A stretch of DNA of 64,000 bases from Nonomuraea sp. NBC_00507. GTDB taxonomy: Bacteria; Actinomycetota; Actinomycetes; Streptosporangiales; Streptosporangiaceae. The first letter of the stretch is position 1. Each line of letters starts with the position of its first letter. The notes below the pieces were generated by a model. It saw only the letters and a list, made by a program, of their open reading frames with translations, did no database searches and had not been told where the DNA came from. Where the stretch lies: assembly GCF_036013525.1 (NCBI RefSeq), contig NZ_CP107853.1, positions 6,138,001-6,202,000 of the forward strand, given 5' to 3'. A program made the position numbers and the translations under genes. Below are positions 17,469-26,700 of the stretch, in pieces.

Positions 17469-17693
17469 TTAGCTACGATAAGGATTTTCCGGCCAGAACG
17501 GCACAGCTGACGGCAGATCCCGGCTCACCTTCATCGGGAAGTTCGCCTCCTCGTCGTCGGTGCCAGCGAGGTCGAACGCCTCGGCCAACTCGCCGCGCAT
17601 CGCGAAGGTCAGCGCGTTGAGGCGATCGGGGCGGTTCAATGTGATGGTAGCGATGCGATCGGCCACGCCGTACTCGATCTCAGAGAAGGGCAT
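17469..17693 (-). pseudogene. Crotonase (enoyl-CoA hydratase) remnant with internal deletion
   Basis: This 74-residue frame joins the first strand region of a crotonase, IATITLNRPDRLNAL, to what looks like a crotonase C-terminus, FPMKVSRDLPSAVPFWPE. Full enoyl-CoA hydratases are about 260-290 residues, and everything between is missing: the CoA-binding and oxyanion-hole segments and both catalytic glutamates. The join occurs in frame around residue 45. It is therefore read as an in-frame internal deletion of about 200 codons leaving an inactive stub. The call depends on recognising the short C-terminal motif by eye. It sits 1 base from the start of the neighbouring hydrolase gene. Confidence 0.6.
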
Positions 17694-17752
17694 GTCCGAA
17701 CTTTATTCGGTTACTGATGTTCACTCTCCGATAAAGACATATTTCGTATTCC

Positions 17753-19279
17753 ATGCGTAGGCTGCCGACTCAATTCATGCCTAGGGTCGGCACACGGGGA
17801 AACGGGGATGGCGTGCAGCAGGCGAAGGGACCGGTGAGTGCCGGTGAGGTCCTCGGCTGGCTGGTGCTCTCGGCACTGGCGCCGGGGGCGGCTCACCTGC
17901 GCGCCGGCTGGCGCAAGACCGGCCTCGTCCTGATCTCCTGCTACGCCGCGGGGTTGCTGGCGCTGCTCGCGGTGTGGCTGATGAACGACCTCGACAACCT
18001 CGCGGGCTCGCTGATCGACAACTCCCGGCTGACCGCGATCATCGTCGGCGCCGGGATCCTCGGGATGGCATGGTTCGGGCTGATCGTGCACTCGTTCGTG
18101 GTGCTGCGGCCGGGGCGGCTGACGCAGAACGGGCAGATCGTCAGCGGCACGGTGGCTGGGCTGCTCGCGGTCGTGGTGATGGTGCCGTTCGGGTGGGTCG
18201 GGCAGTTCGTGTGGACCTCGCAGCAGACGCTCAACGACATCTTCCAGGAAAACCCGTCCGACGGCGAGTCGCCGGCCCTGGCTCAGCCGAAGCCCGAGGA
18301 TCCGTGGGCGGGGCGGCAGCGGGTCAACATCCTGCTCCTCGGCGGCGACGCCGACGATCACCGGGTCGGCGTGCGTACCGACAGCATGAACCTGGCCAGT
18401 GTGGACGTGAAGACCGGCAACACCGTGCTGTTCAGCCTGCCGCGCAACCTGGAGAACGTGCGGTTCCGGCCGGGCACGCCCATGGCCGTGCGGTTCCCCA
18501 ACGGGTTCCGGCTGCCGCCCGACGCCGCCGGCGGGCGCAGCGACCTGCTCAACAGCGTCTGGGAGTACGCCGACGCGCACCCGGAGATCTTCGGCGGCAG
18601 GCAGCACCAGGGGCCCAAGGTCCTGATGGACACGATCGGCTACACCCTCGGCGTCAAGGTCGACTGGTACGCCCTGGTCAACATGTGGGGCTTCGCCCGC
18701 CTCATCGACGCCATCGGCGGCATCACGATCAACGTCGAGACGGACGTCGTCTTCGGCAAGTACAACGAGGGCCTCGTCAAGGCCGGCACGCGCAAGCTGA
18801 AGGGCGCCGACGCCATGTGGTACGCCCGCTCGCGCACCAACAGCGACGACTACACCCGGATGCGCCGCCAGCGCTGCGTGCTGGGCGCCCTGCTCGACCA
18901 GGCGGATCCGGGGACGGTGCTGACCAGGTTCAACAAGATCGCGCTGGCTACCAAAGAGCTGATCAGGACCGACATCCCGCGGCGCTGGCTCACCCACCTC
19001 GTGCCGCTGGCGCTGAAGGTCAAGAACGCGAAGGTGACGAGTGTGCAGTTCGTGCCGCCGCTGATCAACACCGGTTACCCCGACTGGGAGAAGATCCGCA
19101 CCATCTCGACCAAGGCCATCCGCGATTCGTCCGCGCCCAAGCCGGCCCTCGCCGCCACCGCCTCGCCCGGCGTGCCGTCCAGCCCGGCCCCGAAGAAGAC
19201 CCCGAAGAAGAGCACCAGCACCGGCACCAGCACCAACCCGGCCAAGGGCCTCACGGAAGGGTGCGGCGGGGCGCTCTAG
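17753..19279 (+). CDS. LytR-CpsA-Psr (LCP) family cell-wall glycopolymer ligase
   Basis: LCP proteins transfer teichoic-acid-like or arabinogalactan-type polymers from a lipid carrier to peptidoglycan on the outer face of the membrane. Residues 28-165 hold about four hydrophobic segments, more than the single anchor of classical LCPs. The LCP domain follows: VNILLLGGDADDHRVGVRTD (polyprenyl-phosphate site with catalytic-type Arg and Asp), VLFSLPRNLENV, LVNMWGFARLIDAIGG and WYARSRTNSDDYTRMRRQ. The C-terminal 50 residues are a Pro/Ser/Thr/Lys tail. Start is uncertain: ATG 17753 has no ribosome binding site, while GTG 17813 follows GGGGA and may be the real start. Confidence 0.88.
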   Translation: MRRLPTQFMPRVGTRGNGDGVQQAKGPVSAGEVLGWLVLSALAPGAAHLRAGWRKTGLVLISCYAAGLLALLAVWLMNDLDNLAGSLIDNSRLTAIIVGAGILGMAWFGLIVHSFVVLRPGRLTQNGQIVSGTVAGLLAVVVMVPFGWVGQFVWTSQQTLNDIFQENPSDGESPALAQPKPEDPWAGRQRVNILLLGGDADDHRVGVRTDSMNLASVDVKTGNTVLFSLPRNLENVRFRPGTPMAVRFPNGFRLPPDAAGGRSDLLNSVWEYADAHPEIFGGRQHQGPKVLMDTIGYTLGVKVDWYALVNMWGFARLIDAIGGITINVETDVVFGKYNEGLVKAGTRKLKGADAMWYARSRTNSDDYTRMRRQRCVLGALLDQADPGTVLTRFNKIALATKELIRTDIPRRWLTHLVPLALKVKNAKVTSVQFVPPLINTGYPDWEKIRTISTKAIRDSSAPKPALAATASPGVPSSPAPKKTPKKSTSTGTSTNPAKGLTEGCGGAL

Positions 19280-19312
19280 TCCGGCCCAGAAGGGCTGCGG
19301 GCGGGTGCCCCT

Positions 19313-19345
19313 CCACCTGTGCGGGCCCCCGTTCCGCACAGGTGG
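19313..19345. terminator. Bidirectional terminator between LCP gene and esterase
   Basis: CCACCTGTGCGG (19313-19324) and CCGCACAGGTGG (19334-19345) form a perfect 12-bp stem with a 9-base loop. It lies between two convergent stop codons (19279 and 19352) and should serve both genes. Confidence 0.8.
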
Positions 19346-19351
19346 CCTGGG

Positions 19352-20317
19352 TCATGCGCTGCCGAGGGCGGTGCGCAGTGTGCTGATGGCCTGGTTGATG
19401 GCGGCGTCGGCGGCATGGGTTTCGCGCAGGGCGTTGAGCATGACGAAGTCGTGGATGATGCCCTGGTAGCGGACGGCCGTGACGGGGACACCGGCCTGGC
19501 GCAGCTTGTTGGCGTACGCCTCGCCCTCGTCGCGGAGGACGTCGGCCTCAGCGGTGATGACGAGGGCCGGTGGCAGGCCGGCCAGGTCGTCCAGAGAGGC
19601 CCGCAGCGGGGAGGCGGTGATCTCGGCGCGCTGGGCGTCGTCGGTGGTGTACTGGTCCCAGAACCACTGCATGGCGTCGCGGCGCAGGAAGTAGCCGGTG
19701 GCGAACTGGTGGTAGGAGCCGGTGTCGAAGCTCGCGTCGGTGACCGGGTAGAAGAGCACCTGCTGCACCAGCGGCACGTCACCGCGTTCCTTGGCCATGA
19801 GGGTGAGCGCGGCGGACATGTTGCCGCCCACGGAGTCGCCGGCCACGGCGATGCGGGTCGCGTCCAGGCCATGGGTGGCGCCGTCGGTGACGATCCAGCG
19901 GGCGACCGTGTAGTTCTGCTCGATGGCGATCGGGTAGCGGGCCTCGGGGGACAGATCGTACTCGGGGAAGACGACGGCGGCCCGGGTGCCGACCGCCAGC
20001 TCGCGCACCAGCCGGTCGTGCGTATGGGCGTTGCCGAACACCCAGCCGGCGCCGTGGATGTAGACGATCACCGGTAGCCGGCCGTCGGCGTCGGCCGGCC
20101 GGACGATGCGGGCCTGGACGGATCCCGTGGGCCCGCCCTGGACGGTCACCCACTCCTCGGTGACCTCGGGTTTGGCGATGTCGCCGGACTGCACCTCGTC
20201 CACGACCTTGCGGCCGTCGGCCGGTCCGAGGTCGGACAGGTATGGCGGGTTGGCGGTGGCTTCGGCGAACGTGGCGGCGGCCGGCTCCAGCACGGGACTG
20301 ATGGCGTGTTCGGACAT
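19352..20317 (-). CDS. Alpha/beta hydrolase, hormone-sensitive-lipase/acetylesterase type
   Basis: A 321-residue esterase of the HSL (Aes) family. The oxyanion motif reads YIHGAGWVFG, a variant of HGGGW with Ala at the third position. The nucleophile elbow is GDSVGGN, the acid Asp is in VITAEADVLRDEGEAYA, and the His is in IIHDFVML. ATG 20317 is used because AAGGAG precedes it; the longer open frame crosses the shared regulatory region. It is divergent from an OhrR-like regulator and a palindromic operator lies between, so its expression probably responds to organic peroxides or another oxidant. The usual OhrR target, the peroxidase Ohr, is not here. Confidence 0.87.
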   Translation of the reverse strand: MSEHAISPVLEPAAATFAEATANPPYLSDLGPADGRKVVDEVQSGDIAKPEVTEEWVTVQGGPTGSVQARIVRPADADGRLPVIVYIHGAGWVFGNAHTHDRLVRELAVGTRAAVVFPEYDLSPEARYPIAIEQNYTVARWIVTDGATHGLDATRIAVAGDSVGGNMSAALTLMAKERGDVPLVQQVLFYPVTDASFDTGSYHQFATGYFLRRDAMQWFWDQYTTDDAQRAEITASPLRASLDDLAGLPPALVITAEADVLRDEGEAYANKLRQAGVPVTAVRYQGIIHDFVMLNALRETHAADAAINQAISTLRTALGSA

Positions 20318-20374
20318 GGCGTGCTCCTTGTCATGGGCGCCGAAGTGGCGACAGCCGGAACAGTAGCGCGCAAT

Positions 20375-20406
20375 TAAGTCGTGCACAACTTATTTGGGTA
20401 CAACTT
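20375..20406. promoter_or_regulatory. Palindromic operator for the OhrR-like regulator
   Basis: TAAGTCGTGCACAACTTA (20375-20392) is an 18-bp palindrome with one mismatched pair. The half-site ACAACTT recurs at 20400-20406, 15 bases downstream. The site lies in the 156-bp gap between the divergent esterase and regulator starts. OhrR and related MarR proteins bind such palindromes; the protein assignment is inferred from location. Confidence 0.55.
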
Positions 20407-20473
20407 TGTCGTGTGCGCCTCAGGTTGGGCTAGGATGGCATCGTCATCGATCGCGCGCGCCAGGGAGGAACGG

Positions 20474-20932
20474 GTGGACCCGGCTCCGAACGTCAACGTC
20501 CAGGAGGGCTCTCTCCTGCTGGACGACCAGCTCTGCTTCGCCCTCTACGCCGCCTCGCGGTCGGTCACCGCGCGATACCGCCCCCTGCTGGAGGAGCTCG
20601 GGCTGACCTATCCCCAATATCTGGTCATGCTCGTGCTGTGGGAGCAGGGCTCGGTCTCGGTGCGGGAGCTGGGCGCCGCACTCCAGCTGGAGTCCAGCAC
20701 GCTGTCCCCCCTTCTCAAGCGCCTCGAAGCCGGCAACCTGATCCGCCGCGAACGACGCGCCGACGATGAGCGCTCGGTGGCCATCACGCTCACGGAGGCG
20801 GGCACGAGGCTTCGCGAACGAGCGCGTACGGTGCCCCTCGCCATCGGCGACGCCATGGGCCTGACCCCCGAACAGCACACCACCGTCAAACACCTGCTCC
20901 GCTTGCTCATCGCCAACGTCAGCCGCGGTTAA
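20474..20932 (+). CDS. ohrR: OhrR-like peroxide-sensing MarR family regulator
   Basis: A 152-residue winged-helix repressor. The segment DDQLCFALYAASRSVTARY, followed by LTYPQYLVMLVLWE, closely follows Bacillus OhrR (NQLCFLLYASSR, then ITYPQYLALLLLWE) and keeps the peroxidatic cysteine and both tyrosine regions. The DNA-binding part has LESSTLSPLLKRLEAGNLI and RRADDERSVAITLTEAG. OhrR leaves DNA when its cysteine is oxidised by organic hydroperoxides. The GTG at 20474 is chosen because GGAGGAACG precedes it; the frame is open to 20381, but that start would lie within the operator. The divergent gene is an esterase, not ohr. Confidence 0.85.
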   Translation: MDPAPNVNVQEGSLLLDDQLCFALYAASRSVTARYRPLLEELGLTYPQYLVMLVLWEQGSVSVRELGAALQLESSTLSPLLKRLEAGNLIRRERRADDERSVAITLTEAGTRLRERARTVPLAIGDAMGLTPEQHTTVKHLLRLLIANVSRG

Positions 20933-20994
20933 GGGTCTGCTCGCCCGCCCCGGCGGCGTGACTTCGCAGGGCACGCTGCCGGCCCGTCGTGTGG

Positions 20995-22218
20995 TCAGTC
21001 GCCTTCGTAGCCGGGGAAGAGCAGGGACAGCTCGCGGGGATAGGTCGCGATCAGGCGCAGCTCGTCGTCGGTGAGCGGCCGGCCGGTCATCGCGTTGCAG
21101 AGCTGGACCAGCCGGAACGCCAGATCCTCGTCCTCTGCCACTTCGACCCCGAGTCCGTCCATGACGTGCCGGAACCCGGCCTTCCCGCCGTACTCGCCGG
21201 TCAGCACGACCCGCCCGCTCCTCGCGTGCCAGTCCTCGGGGAACGGGCCCAGCGTCGCCTCGTCGTACAGCTCGTAGTTACCATGATCCTTCAGCGCGCC
21301 GTCGGCGTGAATGCCCGACTCGTGAGCGAACGCATTGCGCCCCACCCCCACCTGGTTGTACGGCAGCGGCTGCCCGAACGCGTAACTCGCCCACAACCCG
21401 AACCGGCGTGCCCAGGACAGGTCGAGCGCGTCACCGATCTCGGCGTTCAGCCCGAAGCCGTGCTCGAAGGCCAGGATGGTGGACAGCAGGTCGGCGTTGC
21501 CGGAACGTTCGCCGATGCCGTTCACGCACGTGTTGATCCACGCGTCCTGCCCGGCGTCGAGGTCGCCGAGCGCGCCCGACACCGAGTTGGCCACGGCCAG
21601 GCCCAGGTCGTTGTGGCAGTGCGTCTCTACCGGCATCGCGGTGGCCGAGGCCAGCTTGGCGAAGCGCTCACGGATCCGGTCGGGCGTGTCGCCGCCGATC
21701 GTGTCGCAGTAGCGCACCCGGTCGGCGCCCGCCTGCTTGGCCGCCAGCGCGAACTCCAGCAGGAACCCGTCGTCGGTACGCGAGCCGTCCTCCGCGTTCA
21801 CGCCCACGGTCAGCGCGCCGGCGTCCTTGGCCACGCGGACCGCCGCCGTCATCTCCCTGATGATCGCGCCCCTGTCCAGCCGGCCACGGAACTTGTTCTG
21901 GATCATGTAGTCGGACGTCGAGATGGACAGGTTGTAGTGCTTGAGTCCGAGCGGCGCCGCCCGCTCCACGTCCTGCGGCACGCCCCGGCACCAGCCCGAC
22001 AGCCGCAGCTCACCGAACGCCCCCGCCTCGGCCAGCGCCAGCTGCGCCTTCACGTACGGGACCTCGTGGAAGAGGAACGGGAAACCGATCTCGGACTGCG
22101 CCACCCCGAGCCTGGCCAGATAGAAGTTGACCATGGTCTTGCCGAACTTCGACAGGCCGGTGCGCGCGGTCTGCACGCCGTCCCGGTTGGTCACATCGAG
22201 GAAATGAACCTTTGGCAT
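20995..22218 (-). CDS. Homocitrate/isopropylmalate synthase family protein
   Basis: A 407-residue member of the HMGL-like aldolase family that condenses acetyl-CoA with 2-oxoacids. The N-terminus VHFLDVTNRDGVQTAR carries the DxTxRDGxQ motif. The metal site is ETHCHNDLGLAVANS (HxH), and CVNGIGERSGNADL is the glycine-rich loop. HESGIHADGALKD then begins the region linking to the C-terminal part. The C-terminal regulatory LeuA dimer domain is absent, as in NifV-type homocitrate synthases. The 2-oxoacid acceptor cannot be read. ATG 22218 is the first start before the conserved strand; the longer frame runs into the operator. It is divergent from a citrate-synthase-like gene that carries its own DNA-binding domain. 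Confidence 0.82.
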   Translation of the reverse strand: MPKVHFLDVTNRDGVQTARTGLSKFGKTMVNFYLARLGVAQSEIGFPFLFHEVPYVKAQLALAEAGAFGELRLSGWCRGVPQDVERAAPLGLKHYNLSISTSDYMIQNKFRGRLDRGAIIREMTAAVRVAKDAGALTVGVNAEDGSRTDDGFLLEFALAAKQAGADRVRYCDTIGGDTPDRIRERFAKLASATAMPVETHCHNDLGLAVANSVSGALGDLDAGQDAWINTCVNGIGERSGNADLLSTILAFEHGFGLNAEIGDALDLSWARRFGLWASYAFGQPLPYNQVGVGRNAFAHESGIHADGALKDHGNYELYDEATLGPFPEDWHARSGRVVLTGEYGGKAGFRHVMDGLGVEVAEDEDLAFRLVQLCNAMTGRPLTDDELRLIATYPRELSLLFPGYEGD

Positions 22219-22227
22219 GCCCCCACG

Positions 22228-22273
22228 TTGACATGCCTGCTCAACATGGATCAATATTGATTTTCATCAATAT
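22228..22273. promoter_or_regulatory. Promoter and AT-rich operator between the two synthase genes
   Basis: A consensus TTGACA (22228-22233) reads towards the citrate synthase gene. About 17 bases on is an AT-rich block with three copies of ATCAATAT: forward at 22250-22257, inverted at 22254-22261 and forward at 22266-22273. ATCAATATTGAT (22250-22261) is a perfect palindrome. The block overlaps the expected -10 region and is the most AT-rich patch nearby. The helix-turn-helix of the adjacent citrate synthase is a natural candidate to bind it. Confidence 0.55.
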
Positions 22274-22283
22274 GGAGGCTGGG

Positions 22284-23612
22284 GTGGAGTGGATCGACGC
22301 GGCCACGGCGGCCGAACGGCTCGGGGTCAAGCCCGCCACGCTGTACGCGTACGTGAGCAGGGGAGTGCTGCAGCGACGGCGCAGCGACGACGGGCGGCGC
22401 AGCCTCTTTTCCGCCGAGGAGATCGAACGGCTCGCCCGGCGGGGACGGCCGCGCAGCCAGCCGCCGGAGCTCGTCATCGAGTCGGCCGTCACCGCCCTCG
22501 GCGTCGACCGTCCCTACTACCGGGGGGTCGACGCGCTGGAGCTGGCCGGGACGACCGCCTTTGAATCGGTCGCAGAATGGCTTTGGACCGCCGACCCCAG
22601 CGTGCTGCCGGGCTCACGCCGACGGCGGCCGGCTGCCCCCGCGGAGCCACAGGGCGACGGGCAGCAGCCGCGACATCGCGCGTCCGCCGATTCGCCCGCG
22701 ATGGCGCAGCAGCGCGACCCCGGCCCAGCGCCCGATACCGGGGTGGTGTCGTGGCGGTGCGAGCCGGGCGCGTTGCAGGCTGCGGTCGTGGCCCAGCGCG
22801 GGCTCCCGGAGGACCTCCTGCCTCTCGACCGCCTGCAAGTGATCACCACGGTCCTCGGCGCGTCAGACTCCCTGCGTTACCAGCTCGACCCCGCCTCCGT
22901 CGCCGCCACCGGCCGCCGCCTGATCGCCGGGCTGGTCGATGCGCTGCCCCAGCTCAGCGAGCCGCAGGGGGAGTCGATCGCCGAGCGCCTGTGGTCCCGC
23001 CTGTGCCCGCACCCCGCTTCGCCGGCCCTGCTCGACGCGGTGCGGGCCGCGCTGGTGCTGCTCGCCGACCACGAGCTGGCCGCCTCGACGCTGGCCGCCA
23101 GGGTCGCCGCCTCCGCGAAGGCCGACCCGTACGCCGTGGTCCTGACAGGGTTCGGCGTGCTCGGCGGCCCCTTGCACGGCGGCGCGTCGTACGGAACCGA
23201 GCGGCTGCTCGCCGAGATCGCCGAGCCGGGCCAGGCCGCGCGGGCGGTCGCCGAGCGAGTGCGGCGCGGCGAGCGCGTCCCCGGCTTCGGCCACAGCATC
23301 TACAAGAACGGCGACGGTCGCGGCGGCCTCCTGCTCGACCTGGTCAAGGAGGCCGCGCCGGGACACGAGCGAATCGCCGCGGGCATGGCCGTGCTGGCGG
23401 AGATGCGCCGGCGGCGGCTCCCCGAGCGCAACATCGACTTCGCCCTCGCCATCCTCGCCGCCGTCAGCGGAATGGTCAGGGGCGCGGGGGAGGCCGTCTT
23501 CGCGGTTGCCAGGGTGGCGGGGTGGCTGGCGCACGCGATGGAGGAGTATGAGCGAGGCACCCTCCTGCGCCTGCGCGCCTCCTACACCGGCCCGCCGGTC
23601 CGCGGCGCGTGA
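22284..23612 (+). CDS. Citrate synthase family protein with N-terminal DNA-binding domain
   Basis: A 442-residue fusion. Residues 1-55 are a MerR/excisionase-like helix-turn-helix (WIDAATAAERLGVKPATLYA, then SRGVLQRRRSDDGRRSLF). The rest is a citrate synthase fold: GGPLHGGASYGTERLL, with the substrate His region, and PGFGHSIYKNGDGRG (GFGHxxYKxxDPR in true citrate synthases, here with Gly for Pro). A Pro/Gln-rich insertion lies around residues 105-150. GTG 22284 is preferred because GGAGG lies 5 bases upstream; ATG 22272 is the alternative. Catalysis and regulation may be combined, or the enzyme domain may only sense citrate or acyl-CoA; this is not established. Confidence 0.82.
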   Translation: MEWIDAATAAERLGVKPATLYAYVSRGVLQRRRSDDGRRSLFSAEEIERLARRGRPRSQPPELVIESAVTALGVDRPYYRGVDALELAGTTAFESVAEWLWTADPSVLPGSRRRRPAAPAEPQGDGQQPRHRASADSPAMAQQRDPGPAPDTGVVSWRCEPGALQAAVVAQRGLPEDLLPLDRLQVITTVLGASDSLRYQLDPASVAATGRRLIAGLVDALPQLSEPQGESIAERLWSRLCPHPASPALLDAVRAALVLLADHELAASTLAARVAASAKADPYAVVLTGFGVLGGPLHGGASYGTERLLAEIAEPGQAARAVAERVRRGERVPGFGHSIYKNGDGRGGLLLDLVKEAAPGHERIAAGMAVLAEMRRRRLPERNIDFALAILAAVSGMVRGAGEAVFAVARVAGWLAHAMEEYERGTLLRLRASYTGPPVRGA

Positions 23613-23740
23613 CCTCTATCGGCGGGCCACGGGAACCGTCTGACCACGCCGCGCCGCCTCACCGGCACGCCGGGGCGCGAGCGCCCGTCCGCTGGGTGGC
23701 CATCATGCGCAGCTGCCGCAGCCGGCCGTGGGAGGCCGCG

Positions 23741-26700
23741 TCAGCTGCGGTCGACGTACGCCGCCAGCGCCCGCACCCGCTCCGCGTGCTGGTCGTGCCC
23801 GACGATCACCGGAGGCTCGTTGTACGGCATCGCGTCCGACGAGCGCCGCAGCTTGACGTATTGGCCGCAGGCGTCGATCGCGTACGGCTCCATGTCGTCC
23901 TGCAGCGCCCCGATCACCGTGATCCCGTACGTCTCGCCGATCCGCCTGAACAGCGCCACCGCCTCCCTGCGGTGCTCCTTGCCCAGGTTGCGGCCCAGCT
24001 CGTCGAGCACCAGGCACAGGTGCCCGCCCCCGGACGACGCGATGGCCGCCGCGCACACCAGCTTGACGGCCTTCTCGTCCATGAGCGCGGTGTTGGCCCG
24101 CCGGTTGTACGGCACGAACCCCTGCCCCTCGCCACGCCGCCACTTCGGCGTCACGCGCCATTGCCAGCGCTGCTCGGGATCGGCAGGCGCGGGCGGCACG
24201 GGGAACTCCAGCGTCGCGCCGTAGCCGCCGTAGGACGTGTCGAGCTTCTCGAACTCCTCCGCCACCCGCGTCAGCCGCGCCTTGATCGCCGCCGTGAGCG
24301 CCGCCCGGTGCACGGCCGTCGACTGCGCCGCCTCCTCAGCGCCCCTGGCCGCCGCCGCCAGGTCGCGCTGCCTGGAGACGATCTGCGCCTCGATCTGCCG
24401 CCGCTGGTGCCGCTCGTACTCCTCCTGACCTCGCAGGTACGACGCCAGCGCGCCGCACACCGCCGCGAACGTCGCCTGCTCCCGCGCCGTGCTCCCGCCC
24501 CGCTCGCTCAGCAGGAACCGCAGCTCCTCAGGGATCTCCGCGTCCTCCTCCGGGAACGTGTCGCGCAACGCCTGATCGAAGTGCCGCTCGGCGATCCGCC
24601 ACCACTCCTCGGCCGTGCGCGGCCGCTCCTCCTCCGCCAGCGTGTCCAGCCACTCGCGGGCGGTCTCCACCGTGCCGCCCCAGTCGGCGGTCAACGCCTC
24701 GAGCTTGAGCGCCTGCCGCTCGGCGGTGACCTTCGTCTCCTGGTCGCGGGCCTGCGCCCGCTCGCTCTCGTGCCGCTGCCGCCGGCCCTCCAGCCGTTCG
24801 ATCTCCATGTCCCGCGTACGGGCGCGGAAGTCCAGCGTCCCGGCCAGCCGCTCGGCCTCGGCGACCTTGGGCGCCAGCTCCTCGATCGCGGTGTTGAGCT
24901 CGCCGAGCCGGATCCGCCGCTCGCTCAGCTTCGCCTCGACCTCGGCCAGCCGCACCCCGGCCCTGGCCCCCTCCAGCCGCCGCTGCGCCTCCGCGACGGC
25001 CTCCTCCCCATCGCGTACGGCCTGCGCCGCCGTCTCCTGAACGTCCTTGGCCCGGTGCAGCCGCTGCTCGGCCGCCTTGATCCGGGCCTCCCGCCCGGTC
25101 GCCACCCCGTCGAACGCCCCCACGACGCTCACCCCGGCCGCGCTGACCAGCACCGACCCGGGCAACGCCGCGAGGGCGTCGGCCGCCGAGGAGAGCTGAG
25201 CGGCATCCACGATCACGGCGTGCTCGTGCGGCCACCCGCGCCGCCCGGCCGACTGCGCGACCTCACGCGCCTGCTCGGCCACGTCCAGCGCGTCCAGCAG
25301 GCCGGTCGCGCCGACGCCCGCCGCCGCCAGCGCGTTGAGCTGGGCCGCCGCCGGGCCGCCCTCCGCGTCGTCCAGCGCGGTCTGCGCCGAGTGCGCCTCC
25401 TGGTCGGCCACGCCCAGCGCCTTCAGCGCCTCGTTGAGACGGAGCCGGACCTCCCGCAACTCCCGCTCCGCCGTGGGCACGTCACGCCCGTCGGCGAACC
25501 TGCGGGTCTCCTCCAGACCCTGGCTCTGGCCGCGCAGCTCGTCGGCGGAGTTCTCGGCCACGGCGCGGTCCGCGTCCAGCTTGGCGGCTCTGGCCTGCAG
25601 CGCCACCAGCTCCTTGCGGGCCTGCGACACCTGCCGGTCCAGCGTGTCCTCCCTCAGCGTGGTGATCTCGGCCTTCACCATGGCGATCGCCTCGGCCGCC
25701 TTCTCGCCGGCCGCGCGGTGCCTTTCGAGGTCGGTGGCCAGCGACTCGTCCTTGGCCGCCGCGTCGGCCAGCCTGCGCGCCTGCCTGCCGCGCCAGCACC
25801 GCAACGCGTCCGCCAGGCGGATCCTCGCCTGATCCCGCCGGTCGAACGTCGTCAGCAACGCCTTCGACTCCGCCTCGAACTCGGCCAGCCGGTCGCCCGC
25901 CTGCGCCGCGCGCACCCGCCTGGCGTGCTCGTCCCTGCGGGCCTCGCGTTCCTGCTCCAGCTCGGCGTCCAGGCCGGTGAGCGCGGCAATGGCCTCGAAG
26001 ACCCGCTCGGGGGAGATCTCGTTGAGCGGCTGGGAGAGCAGGTTGGTGGCCACCTTGCTGCGCACGGACGTGGACAGGAACGACACACACCTGATCCGGT
26101 CGCCGTAGAGGACCTTGGTGAGGTCGCGGGCCACCACGTCGCGCCGCCCGGCCGACCTGGGCAGCGACGCCCAGATCTCGTCGGCCCGCGCCACCCGCCC
26201 CGCCTCCGACGGTGCGGCCGCCAGGTGCACGCCTTCCCGCCAGCGGATCTCCAGGTGCGGGGCCTCCTGGTTGACCTTCAGCCAGACGGTGAGCGCGCCG
26301 CCGGAGGTGTCCGGCACCTCGAACAGCTCCCCACTCGCCCCCTCGCCATCGGGCCCGCCCAGAACAAGCTCCCCGGGGTCCTCCGCCCCGCGATCCGCCC
26401 CCGCACCGGCGCCGCCCGCCCCGCGCGATCCGCCCCCGCCGCCCGCACCGCGCCCGCCGCCCGCGCCGGTCGCGCCGGTCGCGGAGCCGGGAGGCGTGGC
26501 GACGGCGCCAGCCGTGGAACCGGGAGGCGCGAGGGCGGGCAAGCTTGACGCGCCCGCGACGGTCGCGCCCTCCGCGCCGCTTGCGCCTGCGCCGTCCGCG
26601 CCGCTTGCGTCTGCGCCGCTTGCGTCTGCGCCGCTTGCGCCTGCGCCGCCCCCGCGAGCTGCGCCGTCTGCGTCGCTTGCGTCGTGCCCGCCGATCGCGC

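Noticed and set aside
23613..23740. Terminator between citrate synthase and the SMC-like gene (GGGCGC-GA-GCGCCC)
   Set aside because: The stem is very short with almost no loop, and such words are common by chance in this sequence.
23609..26548. 979-residue plus-strand frame opposite the SMC-like gene
   Set aside because: Composition is Arg/Leu/Pro/Gly-rich with no motif, and it mirrors a coding frame with clear ATPase motifs.
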